64,000 nt of DNA, from assembly GCF_009664365.1 (NCBI RefSeq), contig NZ_CP044310.1, positions 5,953,501-6,017,500 on the forward strand. Reading direction: 5' to 3'. The notes beneath the pieces were generated by a model. That model was not told the DNA's origin. It made no database searches and was given only the letters and a program-made list of their open reading frames with translations. Origin of the DNA: Paenibacillus xylanilyticus (lineage in GTDB: Bacteria; Bacillota; Bacilli; Paenibacillales; Paenibacillaceae). This document shows, piece by piece, positions 45,234-54,878 of the stretch (position 1 is the stretch's first letter; each line of letters begins with the position of its first letter). The translations under genes were made by a program, and so were the position numbers.

Positions 45234-46538
45234 TTAAAATCCTTTGCTACGTGTGTCTCTCCCCCGCTGACCGAATCCGTCTGCGGTCGGAGTTCCCCTG
45301 CCCGCCTCACGGCGGCCCTTGCTCTTCCGCGGCGTATTCTCCTTGACCGGAATGATCCAGGTGAACAGGGTGAGTACCCCAGATAATATGAACATCGCAC
45401 CTAGTCTCACCAATGCATCCCCTACAGAAGAACCGTCCAGTCCCCACTCCAGCAAAAGGCCCGCTAGCAGGCCTGACACCGCTCCACCGATCCCGAAGCT
45501 GACTGCCAGATGGCGGTTATCGAACACCAGCCCAAGCGATACGCCCAATGCTACACCAATGAACAGCATAGCAGCAACGCGGAAGATGGCCAGATAGGTA
45601 CTGTGTTCCATCATGCCTGTACGTTCCGTCACCAATGTCCGTTCATCAATCGTATCGTAAATTTGCTGAAATGCCATGCTGAGACCACCAGAATCCGGTA
45701 CGTCATAGTACATGCCACCTGTCTGCTGAGCAATACTGCGCAGCAAGTCGGTACCCGATGTGTCGACCAGACTCAGACCTACCGTATTCACAGCAATCTG
45801 TTCGTTCGTGTACTGGGATAAGATATCCGAAGTATCTGCTTCACTGAATCCATCCGACAGCAAAATGGCTACCGTACCGCGTTTGGGATCCTGCTTGTTT
45901 TGGATCTGCTCCATGGCTTCCCGGAGCACGGCATCGAAGTTTGTACCACCCGACGTTGTGACAATCCCGTCGATCTTACCGTTGACCTCTGCCTTTGCGG
46001 CTTCACTATCTAGTGCAATAAAAGGCTGCAATAACTGCGGCTGATCATCAAATGTAAAGACTGCGACCTGCTTGTCACTTTCCATCTGACTAATTAACGT
46101 CTTGGCTGCCTCGAAACGTCCATTATCCGGGTCCGTTTCCGACATGCTGCCCGAATTATCGATCATCAGTACAATGTCCTTCACCTGCTTCACACCGCCT
46201 GGATTGATCTGATACAACAATTGAAAGACCAGCCCAACGACAAACAGGAACACCAGTGTTGCCGGAACGAGCAGTTTCCACGACAAGCCAAGATATCTCA
46301 GCTTCCAGGAAGCTCCGTTAAGCTTCGGCGAGATCATCTCGGCGAGCAGACAGAACAGACCTACGCTAAGCGCCAGCACGCCGAAGTATAACCCCATCAG
46401 CAGCAGGCGAGGCATCTCCCCAAGCCACTGATGCAGCATGGTTTCTCCTGCCGCAAATCCCACGGCTCCGCCAATCAGGCTGAACAGGACCAGGAGAAGA
46501 TTGATTTTTCGCTGCATGTTCGCATGCATCCTTTCCAA
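45234..46538 (-). CDS. Integral membrane von Willebrand factor A protein
   Basis: 434 residues. Three helices (about 12-30, 44-66, 88-109) are followed by a vWA domain (~120-300) with an intact metal-ion site: DNSGS (127-131), Thr199 in TSGGTNFD and Asp229 in LLSDGF. Three more helices (about 317-338, 344-363, 376-396) and a basic, Gly/Arg-rich tail end the protein. vWA domains bind protein partners through the metal. The start is uncertain: TTG 46538 has GGTGGG upstream; ATG 46529 and 46517 are alternatives. It lies 52 bases after the 814-residue gene of the same operon. Confidence 0.85.
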   Translation of the reverse strand: MERMHANMQRKINLLLVLFSLIGGAVGFAAGETMLHQWLGEMPRLLLMGLYFGVLALSVGLFCLLAEMISPKLNGASWKLRYLGLSWKLLVPATLVFLFVVGLVFQLLYQINPGGVKQVKDIVLMIDNSGSMSETDPDNGRFEAAKTLISQMESDKQVAVFTFDDQPQLLQPFIALDSEAAKAEVNGKIDGIVTTSGGTNFDAVLREAMEQIQNKQDPKRGTVAILLSDGFSEADTSDILSQYTNEQIAVNTVGLSLVDTSGTDLLRSIAQQTGGMYYDVPDSGGLSMAFQQIYDTIDERTLVTERTGMMEHSTYLAIFRVAAMLFIGVALGVSLGLVFDNRHLAVSFGIGGAVSGLLAGLLLEWGLDGSSVGDALVRLGAMFILSGVLTLFTWIIPVKENTPRKSKGRREAGRGTPTADGFGQRGRDTRSKGF

Positions 46539-46590
46539 ACCAGCCCACCATAGGCTGAATTAATACCGGAGTTGATCATGACATGTCGTT

Positions 46591-49035
46591 CTATCGCATA
46601 GGTGATAGCTTATCAGCCAGGCCTGCTGGATGAAGCTCATAACCGTTCTCCGTATACGAGTCGTAATACACCTTACCATTGCGATAGACCATCAGATCCT
46701 CCAGATGGAACCCTCCCATCAGGTTCAGCTTTTCCACACCACTGCTGCGTTCTTCGTACACAACTCCCAGCTTATAGATGCGGGATGTTTCCTCGGCATG
46801 TGCCGCATAATCCATGAAAGCACTGTGATGATCGCCAAAGAAATACTTTTCTTCATACCGGTGTTCCTGGGTATAATCGAATACCCGTATTCTCACAACC
46901 GCCTGATCTTCCAGCGTACGGTATAATCTGCGGAACAGATCATCGCGGGTCAATACGTTTTTGTCCCCATAGGCAATCGTTACATTCGCCCGCTGCAGCA
47001 GTTCTTCCTCAAAAGGCAATCTCAGTGGTTCTGCTGTGAGCAGCAGCGCATGGCATACCTCCATCAAACGTTGCAGCAGACGCTCGTTGCCTTCGGCAGC
47101 AAGCCGGTTAATGTCTCCCATATAACGCTCCTCGAACCAAACATCCCGGCCCCGCTTGGCCTCCAAATCGGCAATCAATGCTTCCGTTACCTTCCCGTAA
47201 TACTCCATCACATTCTGTCCGATATATTCATCCGCGGCTGCGATACGCTCTTCTGCCGCTTCACGCAGCGTACGTTCCAGCGCTTCGAGAGCAGTCGTTA
47301 CATTGCGACTGAAGTTATGAAGCTGTTCCATCTCCGAATCGTAGAGGCGAAGCAATTGCAGTTCATTTTCCAGTCGTAACAGCTCTGTCTTGGGCACATA
47401 CACGCGTTCCAACAAACAATCGATCAGATTCCGTACATTTTGCTTGTCCCGGAATAATGCCCGCTTAATTGGCTGATCCTCCACTTGCTCCTGCTGACGC
47501 TGTTCCAGCAGGGCACGTGCCGATTCAAGCTGAACCGATTTGTCACGAATGAGTCCCAGCAAAGCCTCACGTACGCTCCCTGGGTTGCTGTCACTCCATG
47601 AAGCCCATTGGAAATAGCCAATCTCCGGATACTCCGTCCGTGACTGCTCTGCCCGGCGGAGTAAGGAACTTTGACTGCTGCGCTGACGGAGACGCTCTTC
47701 CGCTGGACGTACCATATTGTCACGGAAGTACGCCTCAGCACCCTGACCAAATAGCGCCCGCTCTGCTTCGCGCAGGGATAGCGGCTTGAGATCGGAGAAG
47801 CTGACGTTATGCGTCATAATGCCGCTCATGCCACCCACCAGATCTTGCTCGGGTAGCAGCCCTTCCACCTTGCGCTCTACGGATGAAGCGTCCAGACCGA
47901 AGAAAGCAAGCTTGTCTTTCATGCTCCAATCCGGCTCCTGTCGCATAAGGTTCAACAGATAGCGGTATAGATGGTACAACACCGCGAGCGCAATGGGTTG
48001 GTTGGGCCGTCTGATCTCGGCAAAACCCGCACTGGCATAGCCATGCTGATCCGAGGTTGTTCGAATGTTGTTTTTGAACGACGTATTATTGTAGGTATTG
48101 GCCCCTGTACTTGCAACCGCACCAAGTGCATCCGGATCATGCTTCCGGTTCTTCAGCAGGCAGATGCGGCAGATAATCTCGGCATTCTCTATCCATCCCC
48201 CGGCCACGCCGGTTCCTCGCTCATTTTTGTCAGACAGGATATAGACGAGATCAAACAAAGGCGAAGAAGGGTGCACAACGGGAATGGAGATCCCATCTTC
48301 CGTTACGAGCAGATTACCGCTGAACGTATAGTCCAGTGCTTGCATATGATCCAGTTCCCTCAAGAAGGCAAGTCCGGCTGCACTTGCATATCCGAAGGAC
48401 TCCACCTGCTCCATCTCGCTGACCAGTACATGCAGATCCGTCTGAACCGACTTGAATGATTGGGCCAAAATGTTCTCGGTGAGCTTGGTCAGTTCAGGCA
48501 GGAGCACGTTCAGTGGATCATCTGCCCTTGTCACGACGGTTACATAGATCCGGTCAAACGATGAATATAACCGGCCGTATTCAGCGATCCGATTGCTCAC
48601 CCGGCGCAGCGTGCGATTCAGACCAAAGAGGGCCTGCTCCGAATCGTGAAAACTGCGGTGTACATCCTTGCGCATCGTCTTCGAAGGACGTCCAGCCTGT
48701 TCGGTGGATAAAGGCAGGATATGACGGGTCACCTGACCGTCTTCCGATGAATCCCGATGCTCCCGTCCTCCTTGTTTCTCCCGGCCCTCTGTTCCAATCT
48801 GGAGATACACCACACCTTCTCCGTTATCCCACTTCAACTGATTGATCTCGCGCACTGCATCCATGGCCGGTTCGACCATGTCACCAACAAACAGAAACAG
48901 GGCCGGGTAATGGATACTGCTTCGTCCATCACCCAGGCTGCCTTGCCGCTCCTGCTCTGCCGCATACTGTGCTGCGTACTTCTCCAGATCCCGCTTCAGG
49001 GTATTGTTCAGCTTGAACTCCATCCCGGCACCCAT
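46591..49035 (-). CDS. Large coiled-coil protein of the tubulin-like operon, unknown function
   Basis: 814 residues, no membrane helix. The N-terminal ~300 residues alternate strands and helices (SIHYPALFLFVGDMVEPAMD; DRIYVTVVTRADDPLNVLLP), suggesting a Rossmann-like fold, without a P-loop or tubulin G-box that I can recognise. Residues ~460-640 are charged and helical, with predicted coiled coils (QLESARALLEQRQQEQVEDQ; TALEALERTLREAAEERIAA). The C-terminus is mixed (VVRIRVFDYTQEHRYEEKYF). It starts one base after the stop of the tubulin-like gene, so the two are translated together and probably interact. A degenerate tubulin-like partner is possible, but this is speculation. Confidence 0.75.
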   Translation of the reverse strand: MGAGMEFKLNNTLKRDLEKYAAQYAAEQERQGSLGDGRSSIHYPALFLFVGDMVEPAMDAVREINQLKWDNGEGVVYLQIGTEGREKQGGREHRDSSEDGQVTRHILPLSTEQAGRPSKTMRKDVHRSFHDSEQALFGLNRTLRRVSNRIAEYGRLYSSFDRIYVTVVTRADDPLNVLLPELTKLTENILAQSFKSVQTDLHVLVSEMEQVESFGYASAAGLAFLRELDHMQALDYTFSGNLLVTEDGISIPVVHPSSPLFDLVYILSDKNERGTGVAGGWIENAEIICRICLLKNRKHDPDALGAVASTGANTYNNTSFKNNIRTTSDQHGYASAGFAEIRRPNQPIALAVLYHLYRYLLNLMRQEPDWSMKDKLAFFGLDASSVERKVEGLLPEQDLVGGMSGIMTHNVSFSDLKPLSLREAERALFGQGAEAYFRDNMVRPAEERLRQRSSQSSLLRRAEQSRTEYPEIGYFQWASWSDSNPGSVREALLGLIRDKSVQLESARALLEQRQQEQVEDQPIKRALFRDKQNVRNLIDCLLERVYVPKTELLRLENELQLLRLYDSEMEQLHNFSRNVTTALEALERTLREAAEERIAAADEYIGQNVMEYYGKVTEALIADLEAKRGRDVWFEERYMGDINRLAAEGNERLLQRLMEVCHALLLTAEPLRLPFEEELLQRANVTIAYGDKNVLTRDDLFRRLYRTLEDQAVVRIRVFDYTQEHRYEEKYFFGDHHSAFMDYAAHAEETSRIYKLGVVYEERSSGVEKLNLMGGFHLEDLMVYRNGKVYYDSYTENGYELHPAGLADKLSPMR

Positions 49036-49036
49036 G

Positions 49037-52000
49037 TTACTTCAGCCTTCTGCGGATGTCATTCAGCTTCGATGACATTGTTCTGTAGAACTGATAGATG
49101 TCTTCGCCGTTCGCCAGCTCCACGCGTTCATATTCCAGACGATCGCGCGATTCCATGAACAGGGCAGCCAGGTCATCCAGTTTGGCCAGCAGCGGAGCGA
49201 TGTCCTCTGAAGCCGTTAGTTCGTTATCCCGGCGGGAAGCTTTGCGCAGCAGTGTACTGCGATCTTTTTCAGACAGACCGCGGAAGTTGCCAAACACTTC
49301 ATACTCGGCAAAGTTGCGGCTCTTCATCAGGTTCGCGAACGGCTCCCAGGCATCCTCTTCCGGATCGCGGTCGTAGACGTAAAGTGCGCCCTTCTTGACG
49401 ATCGTGTCGGTATACAGAGCTTCGATGAAGCGATCATACCACTGTTCCTCATCCTGATGCTGTGCCAGAATGCCTTCGAGTTCAGCCACTTTGGCCGAGA
49501 TGGCATTCATCTTCGCCAGTTCTTCACGTACCCGTGCGATAAGCTGCGGGGAACGTACCAGGTTTTCTTTGGCCATATCTTCATTAATACTGCCGAAAAT
49601 ATCCTTCACCCCTACACGCGGCAATCCTTCGGATTGCAGACGTTTCAGTTCAGTCACTGCCCGTTTTACCTCACCTAGATTCGGGGTCGTTGACGTCAGA
49701 CGCATGTCGTAAGCATTCAGCTTCGCGGCCAGGTCAAACGGTTCCGTTGTGACAACAGCATAACGATTGCTCGTATTTTCATCGATTGTTTTGGCCGTAA
49801 TGATGTTGTATCCAATCGCTTGCTCGAATTCGGTACGTACCCGCGCGTTATACTGCTTCACCCGGGCATTCTCGTAGACATCGCCCCAGGACTTTTCGGG
49901 AATCGGAGATGGCAGGTAGGTCCAGTTGTTTTTCTCCGTCTGTACCAGATGGCGTCCGATGCCTTCCTTGTCCAAAATGGTACGTTCATAGCTTTCCTCA
50001 TATACTTTGAGCGGCGTATACACAAACAGCGGCACCCCGTTGCGCGTATTCAGCCAGAAAATCCGGTTGCGGACTTCGCTTTCCTTGACGGTAAAGTGGG
50101 ATTTGCCCACCGCATTGTTCTGATAATTGCGAATCCCTTTGAGAATGCCTGGCGCCTGTGTCGGCACAGAGACGAATCCCCATGACGGGAAATGCAGACT
50201 GCCTGTGCTGTTGCTGAGATTGAACACCGGAACGGCCTCATCATCCAGCTTGCCAGCGATGTAACGCTCCACGAATTTCTCTACAGACTCATCCTGCCCG
50301 TATTTGATCACCAGGAAATCTTCCATGGAACGGGTAATGAGGTCCCCGAACTTCTCGGTCAGGAAGTCCGAAATGGAACTAACCACATCAATTTCGTTCT
50401 CCTTCACCCACTGGTTGGAGTTCTCCAGCAGCTCACGGGAGAAATCGCGGATCAGGTCATCCGTGTCGCGCTTGTCCAGCAGCCCATCCACCACATTGAC
50501 GATATCCGGTACACTAACAACGTTCCAGTAGTAGGTTTTGTTGCCTTTGTGATCGGACTGTTCTTCACCACGTGTCAGAATATCTCCGTTCTTGGAGAAA
50601 ATCGAGCTGAGCGCATTCAGCGTCTCGGTAAATACGTTATAGATGCGGCTGTTTTCCTGATTCAACAGTTCATACAGATCCTCATAGAACTCGATCATCT
50701 GATCGTTGCGTTCCACGTCGGCGTGCAGCCAGTACTCATGAATTTTAGCTTCAATATAAGCATTCTTTTTCTTCTCTTTGGAGACGAAGGCACTCTTCGC
50801 GTCACCCAGTTTCTCCTCCGATTGCTCCTGCGCAGCTTCAATGTCGCGTGGAATGCGGAATGCATTCTCGCGCAGCGTTTCGATATACGACTGAATCATC
50901 TTCAGTATACAGAAGCCTTTTTCGGTGTAGATCAGACGGGAAACGTAGAACGGACCCTGTTCGGGATGCAAAAACATGCGCCGGATCTGTTCGGTAAACT
51001 GACCGGCAATCTCGCCCGGCAGCTGTTTCTTCGCCTTGATATATTCTTCACGGGCACGGGCCAGGAAGTTCTGCTCCAGCTCGGTGTCCATGTTCACGAC
51101 CTGTGATTTCACGACATTGCCGTATGACAGACGCTCACTGTTCTGATAACCCGGCAGCGGCTCCGGCACGCGGGACTCGAAGGACTTCACGACACTTTCG
51201 AGATCGATGCCCAGCTTGCGGGCGAATTTCTCCGTGTCCTCCTGGTTCGGAGCTTTGGAGAACATGGTGCTCATTTTGTCGAACATCCGGTAAGCAAGAT
51301 ACGTCGTCATCTCTTCAATCGGCAGTACCGCTGAGGAAGCACCGATAATGTTGTAATCATAGTTGGCCGGATACGCCTTGTTCATCTGTGCAATGTTGGT
51401 ACGGATGTTGCTGATATAATCGTGAATCGCGAATTCTTCGCCCGACTGTTTCTCCTCACTGGCCATGAAGTTGGTGATGTTCTCGGCCGTCACGTTCATG
51501 CAGTAGTCATAGGCATTCTCCAGCAGCTTACCTTCCGTATTCGTTGCCGAAATCAGGTGACACAGGTTAAACGGCGGCAGCGGTGAATTAACATTCAGGA
51601 TGTTGCCGTATTTCTGCGTGAAACGCTCGCCGCGGCTGTCGACATTCATCCAGTAATCCAGCTCTTTGAGCGCAGCATAGCCGTTTTTGCGAATATATTC
51701 GCGTGTGTGCTCGCTTAAACTTTTGTTCGATAGATTCACGTCTGGCGTAAACAGGTAACCCAGCGTATTGACGCGGTCGATCCCGGCAGAACCGTGATCC
51801 CGTTCAATGATGCCGCGCACGATATAGGAGATATCGAGGAAGCATCCACTCCCTGTACCACCGGACAAACCGGTAAGCAGGAATACCATCAGCTTTTTGT
51901 TGGTGCCTACGGATAATGTTTTGATCTTTTTGTCGATCGCCTGCACGACCTGGTTGATCTTGGTGAACAGCAGCAACCGTCCAGCCTGGCGTACCCCTGC

Positions 52001-52426
52001 TGCTCCATTCATGCCGTCCGTGATGCTTAGTTCCGGAGACAGCCAGTCCGTAATATACGGCTCCAGCACACTGCGGTTCTGCAGCAGTCCACCGATCTCC
52101 GCATTGGACAGCAGCACGAATTCGTTAATCGGGTCCAGCCCGATGCCTTTGTACTTCTTCGCACGGTCCTGCTCGTTGGTTTCAAACGCGAGAAATTCCA
52201 CGTTGTCCGGCTTGTCCATTTTCTTCTTGGATACCGGGTCCTGAGGCAGCTTGAAGCGGCGGTTAATCTGATATTTGAGACGCAGCAGCGCATCAATTCC
52301 CGTTCCTCCAAGACCGATAATCAGGATCGGGTTATCAATTGTATCGACCCTGATTTTCTCGCTGACAATCCCTCCGCCTAGCGATACATCCAGCTGCTGA
52401 ATATGTTCTCTGACAATTGGTTTCAT
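49037..52426 (-). CDS. Giant tubulin/FtsZ-superfamily protein (Tubulin_2-like)
   Basis: 1129 residues. The N-terminal domain has the two nucleotide-binding features of the tubulin/FtsZ superfamily: NPILIIGLGGTGIDALLRLK (Gly-rich loop 38-43) and LTGLSGGTGSGCFLDISYIV with the phosphate-binding GGTGSG at 189-194. This matches the Tubulin_2-like bacterial family rather than FtsZ. About 700 further residues, mostly helical with charged coiled-coil stretches (AAQEQSEEKLGDAKSAFVS), have no recognised domain. It is the first gene of the operon, with GGGAGG before the ATG. It may form GTP-dependent filaments. Bacterial homologues are linked by genomic inference to membrane-associated processes; none is implied here by experiment. 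Confidence 0.85.
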   Translation of the reverse strand: MKPIVREHIQQLDVSLGGGIVSEKIRVDTIDNPILIIGLGGTGIDALLRLKYQINRRFKLPQDPVSKKKMDKPDNVEFLAFETNEQDRAKKYKGIGLDPINEFVLLSNAEIGGLLQNRSVLEPYITDWLSPELSITDGMNGAAGVRQAGRLLLFTKINQVVQAIDKKIKTLSVGTNKKLMVFLLTGLSGGTGSGCFLDISYIVRGIIERDHGSAGIDRVNTLGYLFTPDVNLSNKSLSEHTREYIRKNGYAALKELDYWMNVDSRGERFTQKYGNILNVNSPLPPFNLCHLISATNTEGKLLENAYDYCMNVTAENITNFMASEEKQSGEEFAIHDYISNIRTNIAQMNKAYPANYDYNIIGASSAVLPIEEMTTYLAYRMFDKMSTMFSKAPNQEDTEKFARKLGIDLESVVKSFESRVPEPLPGYQNSERLSYGNVVKSQVVNMDTELEQNFLARAREEYIKAKKQLPGEIAGQFTEQIRRMFLHPEQGPFYVSRLIYTEKGFCILKMIQSYIETLRENAFRIPRDIEAAQEQSEEKLGDAKSAFVSKEKKKNAYIEAKIHEYWLHADVERNDQMIEFYEDLYELLNQENSRIYNVFTETLNALSSIFSKNGDILTRGEEQSDHKGNKTYYWNVVSVPDIVNVVDGLLDKRDTDDLIRDFSRELLENSNQWVKENEIDVVSSISDFLTEKFGDLITRSMEDFLVIKYGQDESVEKFVERYIAGKLDDEAVPVFNLSNSTGSLHFPSWGFVSVPTQAPGILKGIRNYQNNAVGKSHFTVKESEVRNRIFWLNTRNGVPLFVYTPLKVYEESYERTILDKEGIGRHLVQTEKNNWTYLPSPIPEKSWGDVYENARVKQYNARVRTEFEQAIGYNIITAKTIDENTSNRYAVVTTEPFDLAAKLNAYDMRLTSTTPNLGEVKRAVTELKRLQSEGLPRVGVKDIFGSINEDMAKENLVRSPQLIARVREELAKMNAISAKVAELEGILAQHQDEEQWYDRFIEALYTDTIVKKGALYVYDRDPEEDAWEPFANLMKSRNFAEYEVFGNFRGLSEKDRSTLLRKASRRDNELTASEDIAPLLAKLDDLAALFMESRDRLEYERVELANGEDIYQFYRTMSSKLNDIRRRLK

Positions 52427-52651
52427 TCCATATCCTCCCTTTGGTTAACGCAGTCGGAACTACAACATAATTACACTTACCACTCCGATGACAGAACAAG
52501 CTTCCGATCGCTGTTATCCCCAGATTTTTTTGATTCTCTTTTTCAAAGGTGAAAATCTAGGGATAAAGGCGAACACTTCGCTTCTACAGCTTTTTTCTGT
52601 CCTCTGCGTTCTCGTGTAAACGGTTAGTACCAACTTCTATTGGCATTCCTT

Positions 52652-54445
52652 TTAGACCAGATACTCAATCAAAATCGTCTTATCCGCCTGTTGCAGCGGG
52701 ATGCTCAGCCGGTCACCGTTCTTCAGTTCAACGCCTGAGCTTGCATCCACGGCACGTCCGGATTTCTCCAATGTACCGCCTGCGGTATTGCGAATAATAA
52801 TTCGGTCCCCATTGCTGGGCGTAAATATATATTTCTCGGTTTCCTTCAATTCCGGATCCAGCTGTAAAAGCTGGTGCAGATGGAATCTGCCCCGGAAGGA
52901 TGCCAGTTTTTTGTATTGTGGATAGGACTTGTCCCCGGTGTTCTCATCCCGAATCTCGACAATGATCTGGCCGACAAAGCCGCGGTTTTTGCGTTTCAGC
53001 CAGCCCATCAGGAACCAGGCACCCACTCCAATCACCAGCAAGGCTACGACTCCCAAAATCACAGGTAACCATGGAAACGGCTTGTCCTGCTCACCACCTG
53101 AGGTGGTTGGCTGTGTTCCCGCACCTGCCGTCCCCCCTGCATTAATGGTAATAGGCGCACTTTCACGGTAAAAGCTGTCCTCCTCCGCACGAATCACCAG
53201 TTCATAGTTATGATTGTCCGGCACTTCAAAGGTACCTGCAAAGCCGCTGCCTGTATTCTCCAGCGGTTGCTCCTCACTCTTGTTCGTATCCAGATCGTTT
53301 ACGACCAACGTCGCCTTCATATCTGCATACAGATCGTTATCCTGGAGCGGCTGACCTCCATTCTCCAGCTTGGCTGTCAGATCCACCTTGTCACCCTTCG
53401 TATAGGACTTGGTCTTAATTGGGTCCACGACGAGCTGCAGATCATAGTTGAACAGCAGGTTGATATCGATGCTGTCTTTCGGAGCCCCTTTTACCCGAAG
53501 TTTCCAGTCGCCTTCCTGAGGCTTGAGCAGCTTGACCAGTGAATAACTTTTGGATGTCGAGAGCTTGGCCGCATCCGAGTTCAGATCCACCGCTTTGCCC
53601 GAAGGATCGGTCAATTCAATCTCTACCTGCTTGGAAGACATAATTGAGATATTAGCCTCAAGCACGCTGTCATTCGGCACGTTGACCGTAACTTCCTGAA
53701 AATTGCCGTCGCCTGTGATGGAAGGCAACTTCACCACATTCAGCTTGGCATGATCTGCGAATATCTCACTCAGAATCTGCGGCAGATCATCCGGCGTATC
53801 CGTGATGAATGACTTGCCTCCTGTCTGACTGGCCAGATCAGCTAATGCATCCTTGTTCAGTTTGCCATCTGCGTTCAGTCCGATCGTATAGACCGGAATG
53901 CCCTGATCCTGGGCTTCTTGAACAGCCTTCGCCAAATCTGCATCAGACTGTGCCTGGGTGCGGCCTTTGGTTTTGTTAAAATCATTGTTGCCGTCTGCAA
54001 GCAGTACGATCATGGGTGAGTGCGATGCATCTGCACCATGATTCAGCACATTCACCGCTTCAGCCACCCCGACGGAAATATCAGTGTATGGCCCGCGGCC
54101 GAGCTGATCAATAAAGTCCTTCAGACTGCTTTTGTCCGCATCGGACTGAATCTCCAGCAGTGCTTTTTCCCGCTCTACCTGATCGGTATAAGCAACAATC
54201 CCTACCTTGTCCCCCTGGACCGGCAGCATATCAATAAACATTTTCATGGCTTCATTACTGATCTTGTCACGGTCACTTGTATTCATCGAGTTACTTACAT
54301 CGGCTACAAGTACGGCGTCGATCCCGCTCGTCTGTGCCTGAGCAGCTGCAGCTTGGGGCAGCAACGCCTTAGGCAGCAGAAGCGTTAGAAATGTCAGCAG
54401 AACCAGGGTTCCGCTAAGCCAGCGTATTTTGCGTGTCCGCAGCAT
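52652..54445 (-). CDS. Exported vWA protein with a single membrane helix and a cytoplasmic tail
   Basis: 597 residues. A signal peptide (1 to about 35, ending QAAAAQA) is followed by a vWA domain (~41-230) with intact metal site: DVSNS (49-53), Thr in GPYTDISVG and Asp in LLADGNND. Beta-sandwich domains follow (~235-440), then a Gly/Thr linker, a membrane helix (~462-485) and about 110 residues inside. The tail (EKYIFTPSNGDRIIIRNTAG, then SSGVELKNGDRLSI) has an FHA-like strand pattern; this is inference. The ATG at 54445 has AAGGAG 8 bases upstream. It lies 225 bases upstream of the tubulin-like gene, same strand, so it could link extracellular binding to the internal machine. Confidence 0.83.
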   Translation of the reverse strand: MLRTRKIRWLSGTLVLLTFLTLLLPKALLPQAAAAQAQTSGIDAVLVADVSNSMNTSDRDKISNEAMKMFIDMLPVQGDKVGIVAYTDQVEREKALLEIQSDADKSSLKDFIDQLGRGPYTDISVGVAEAVNVLNHGADASHSPMIVLLADGNNDFNKTKGRTQAQSDADLAKAVQEAQDQGIPVYTIGLNADGKLNKDALADLASQTGGKSFITDTPDDLPQILSEIFADHAKLNVVKLPSITGDGNFQEVTVNVPNDSVLEANISIMSSKQVEIELTDPSGKAVDLNSDAAKLSTSKSYSLVKLLKPQEGDWKLRVKGAPKDSIDINLLFNYDLQLVVDPIKTKSYTKGDKVDLTAKLENGGQPLQDNDLYADMKATLVVNDLDTNKSEEQPLENTGSGFAGTFEVPDNHNYELVIRAEEDSFYRESAPITINAGGTAGAGTQPTTSGGEQDKPFPWLPVILGVVALLVIGVGAWFLMGWLKRKNRGFVGQIIVEIRDENTGDKSYPQYKKLASFRGRFHLHQLLQLDPELKETEKYIFTPSNGDRIIIRNTAGGTLEKSGRAVDASSGVELKNGDRLSIPLQQADKTILIEYLV

Positions 54446-54732
54446 TGGGTGTACTCCTTCACGTTTGAGATTAAAATGGGAATAGTTTATTATAGGCGTC
54501 AAGCCTTAAGGAAATCTTAACAGTCTACTAATATATTCTGAAAAGCACCCCTATCTTGAGTTACAGTTTTGTAATGACTGACAAAAATCGACCTATTCGG
54601 CGCTTCTACTGGCATTTTAATTCCAACTATGGAAATATGATATAGTTATTGCCAGCAAACTGCAATATAACGAAACCTTGTTTCAGATTTACACTATTCT
54701 GCATAACAACTATGCCTAGAAAGGAATCGATT

Positions 54733-54876
54733 ATGGTTACATACGGATGCCTCGCCATATTGTTTCTTTTTGTCCTTATAAAAGGAATCTCGCTCTTTTT
54801 CCAGGGTCGCAAACCCGTGACTAGGGAGGATTCGGACCGTACCCTATACACTATACTGAATGGTGAGCGTGATTAA
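54733..54876 (+). CDS. Small single-pass membrane protein
   Basis: 47 residues: MVTYGCLAILFLFVLIKGIS forms one N-terminal membrane helix, followed by a short basic/acidic tail (RKPVTREDSDRTLYTILNGE). The ATG at 54733 has AAAGGAA 8 bases upstream; the longer frame from 54649 has none. It ends two bases before the zinc-ribbon gene and is divergent from the exported vWA gene. No family is recognised. It may be a small partner of the next protein. Confidence 0.55.
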   Translation: MVTYGCLAILFLFVLIKGISLFFQGRKPVTREDSDRTLYTILNGERD

Positions 54877-54878
54877 GC

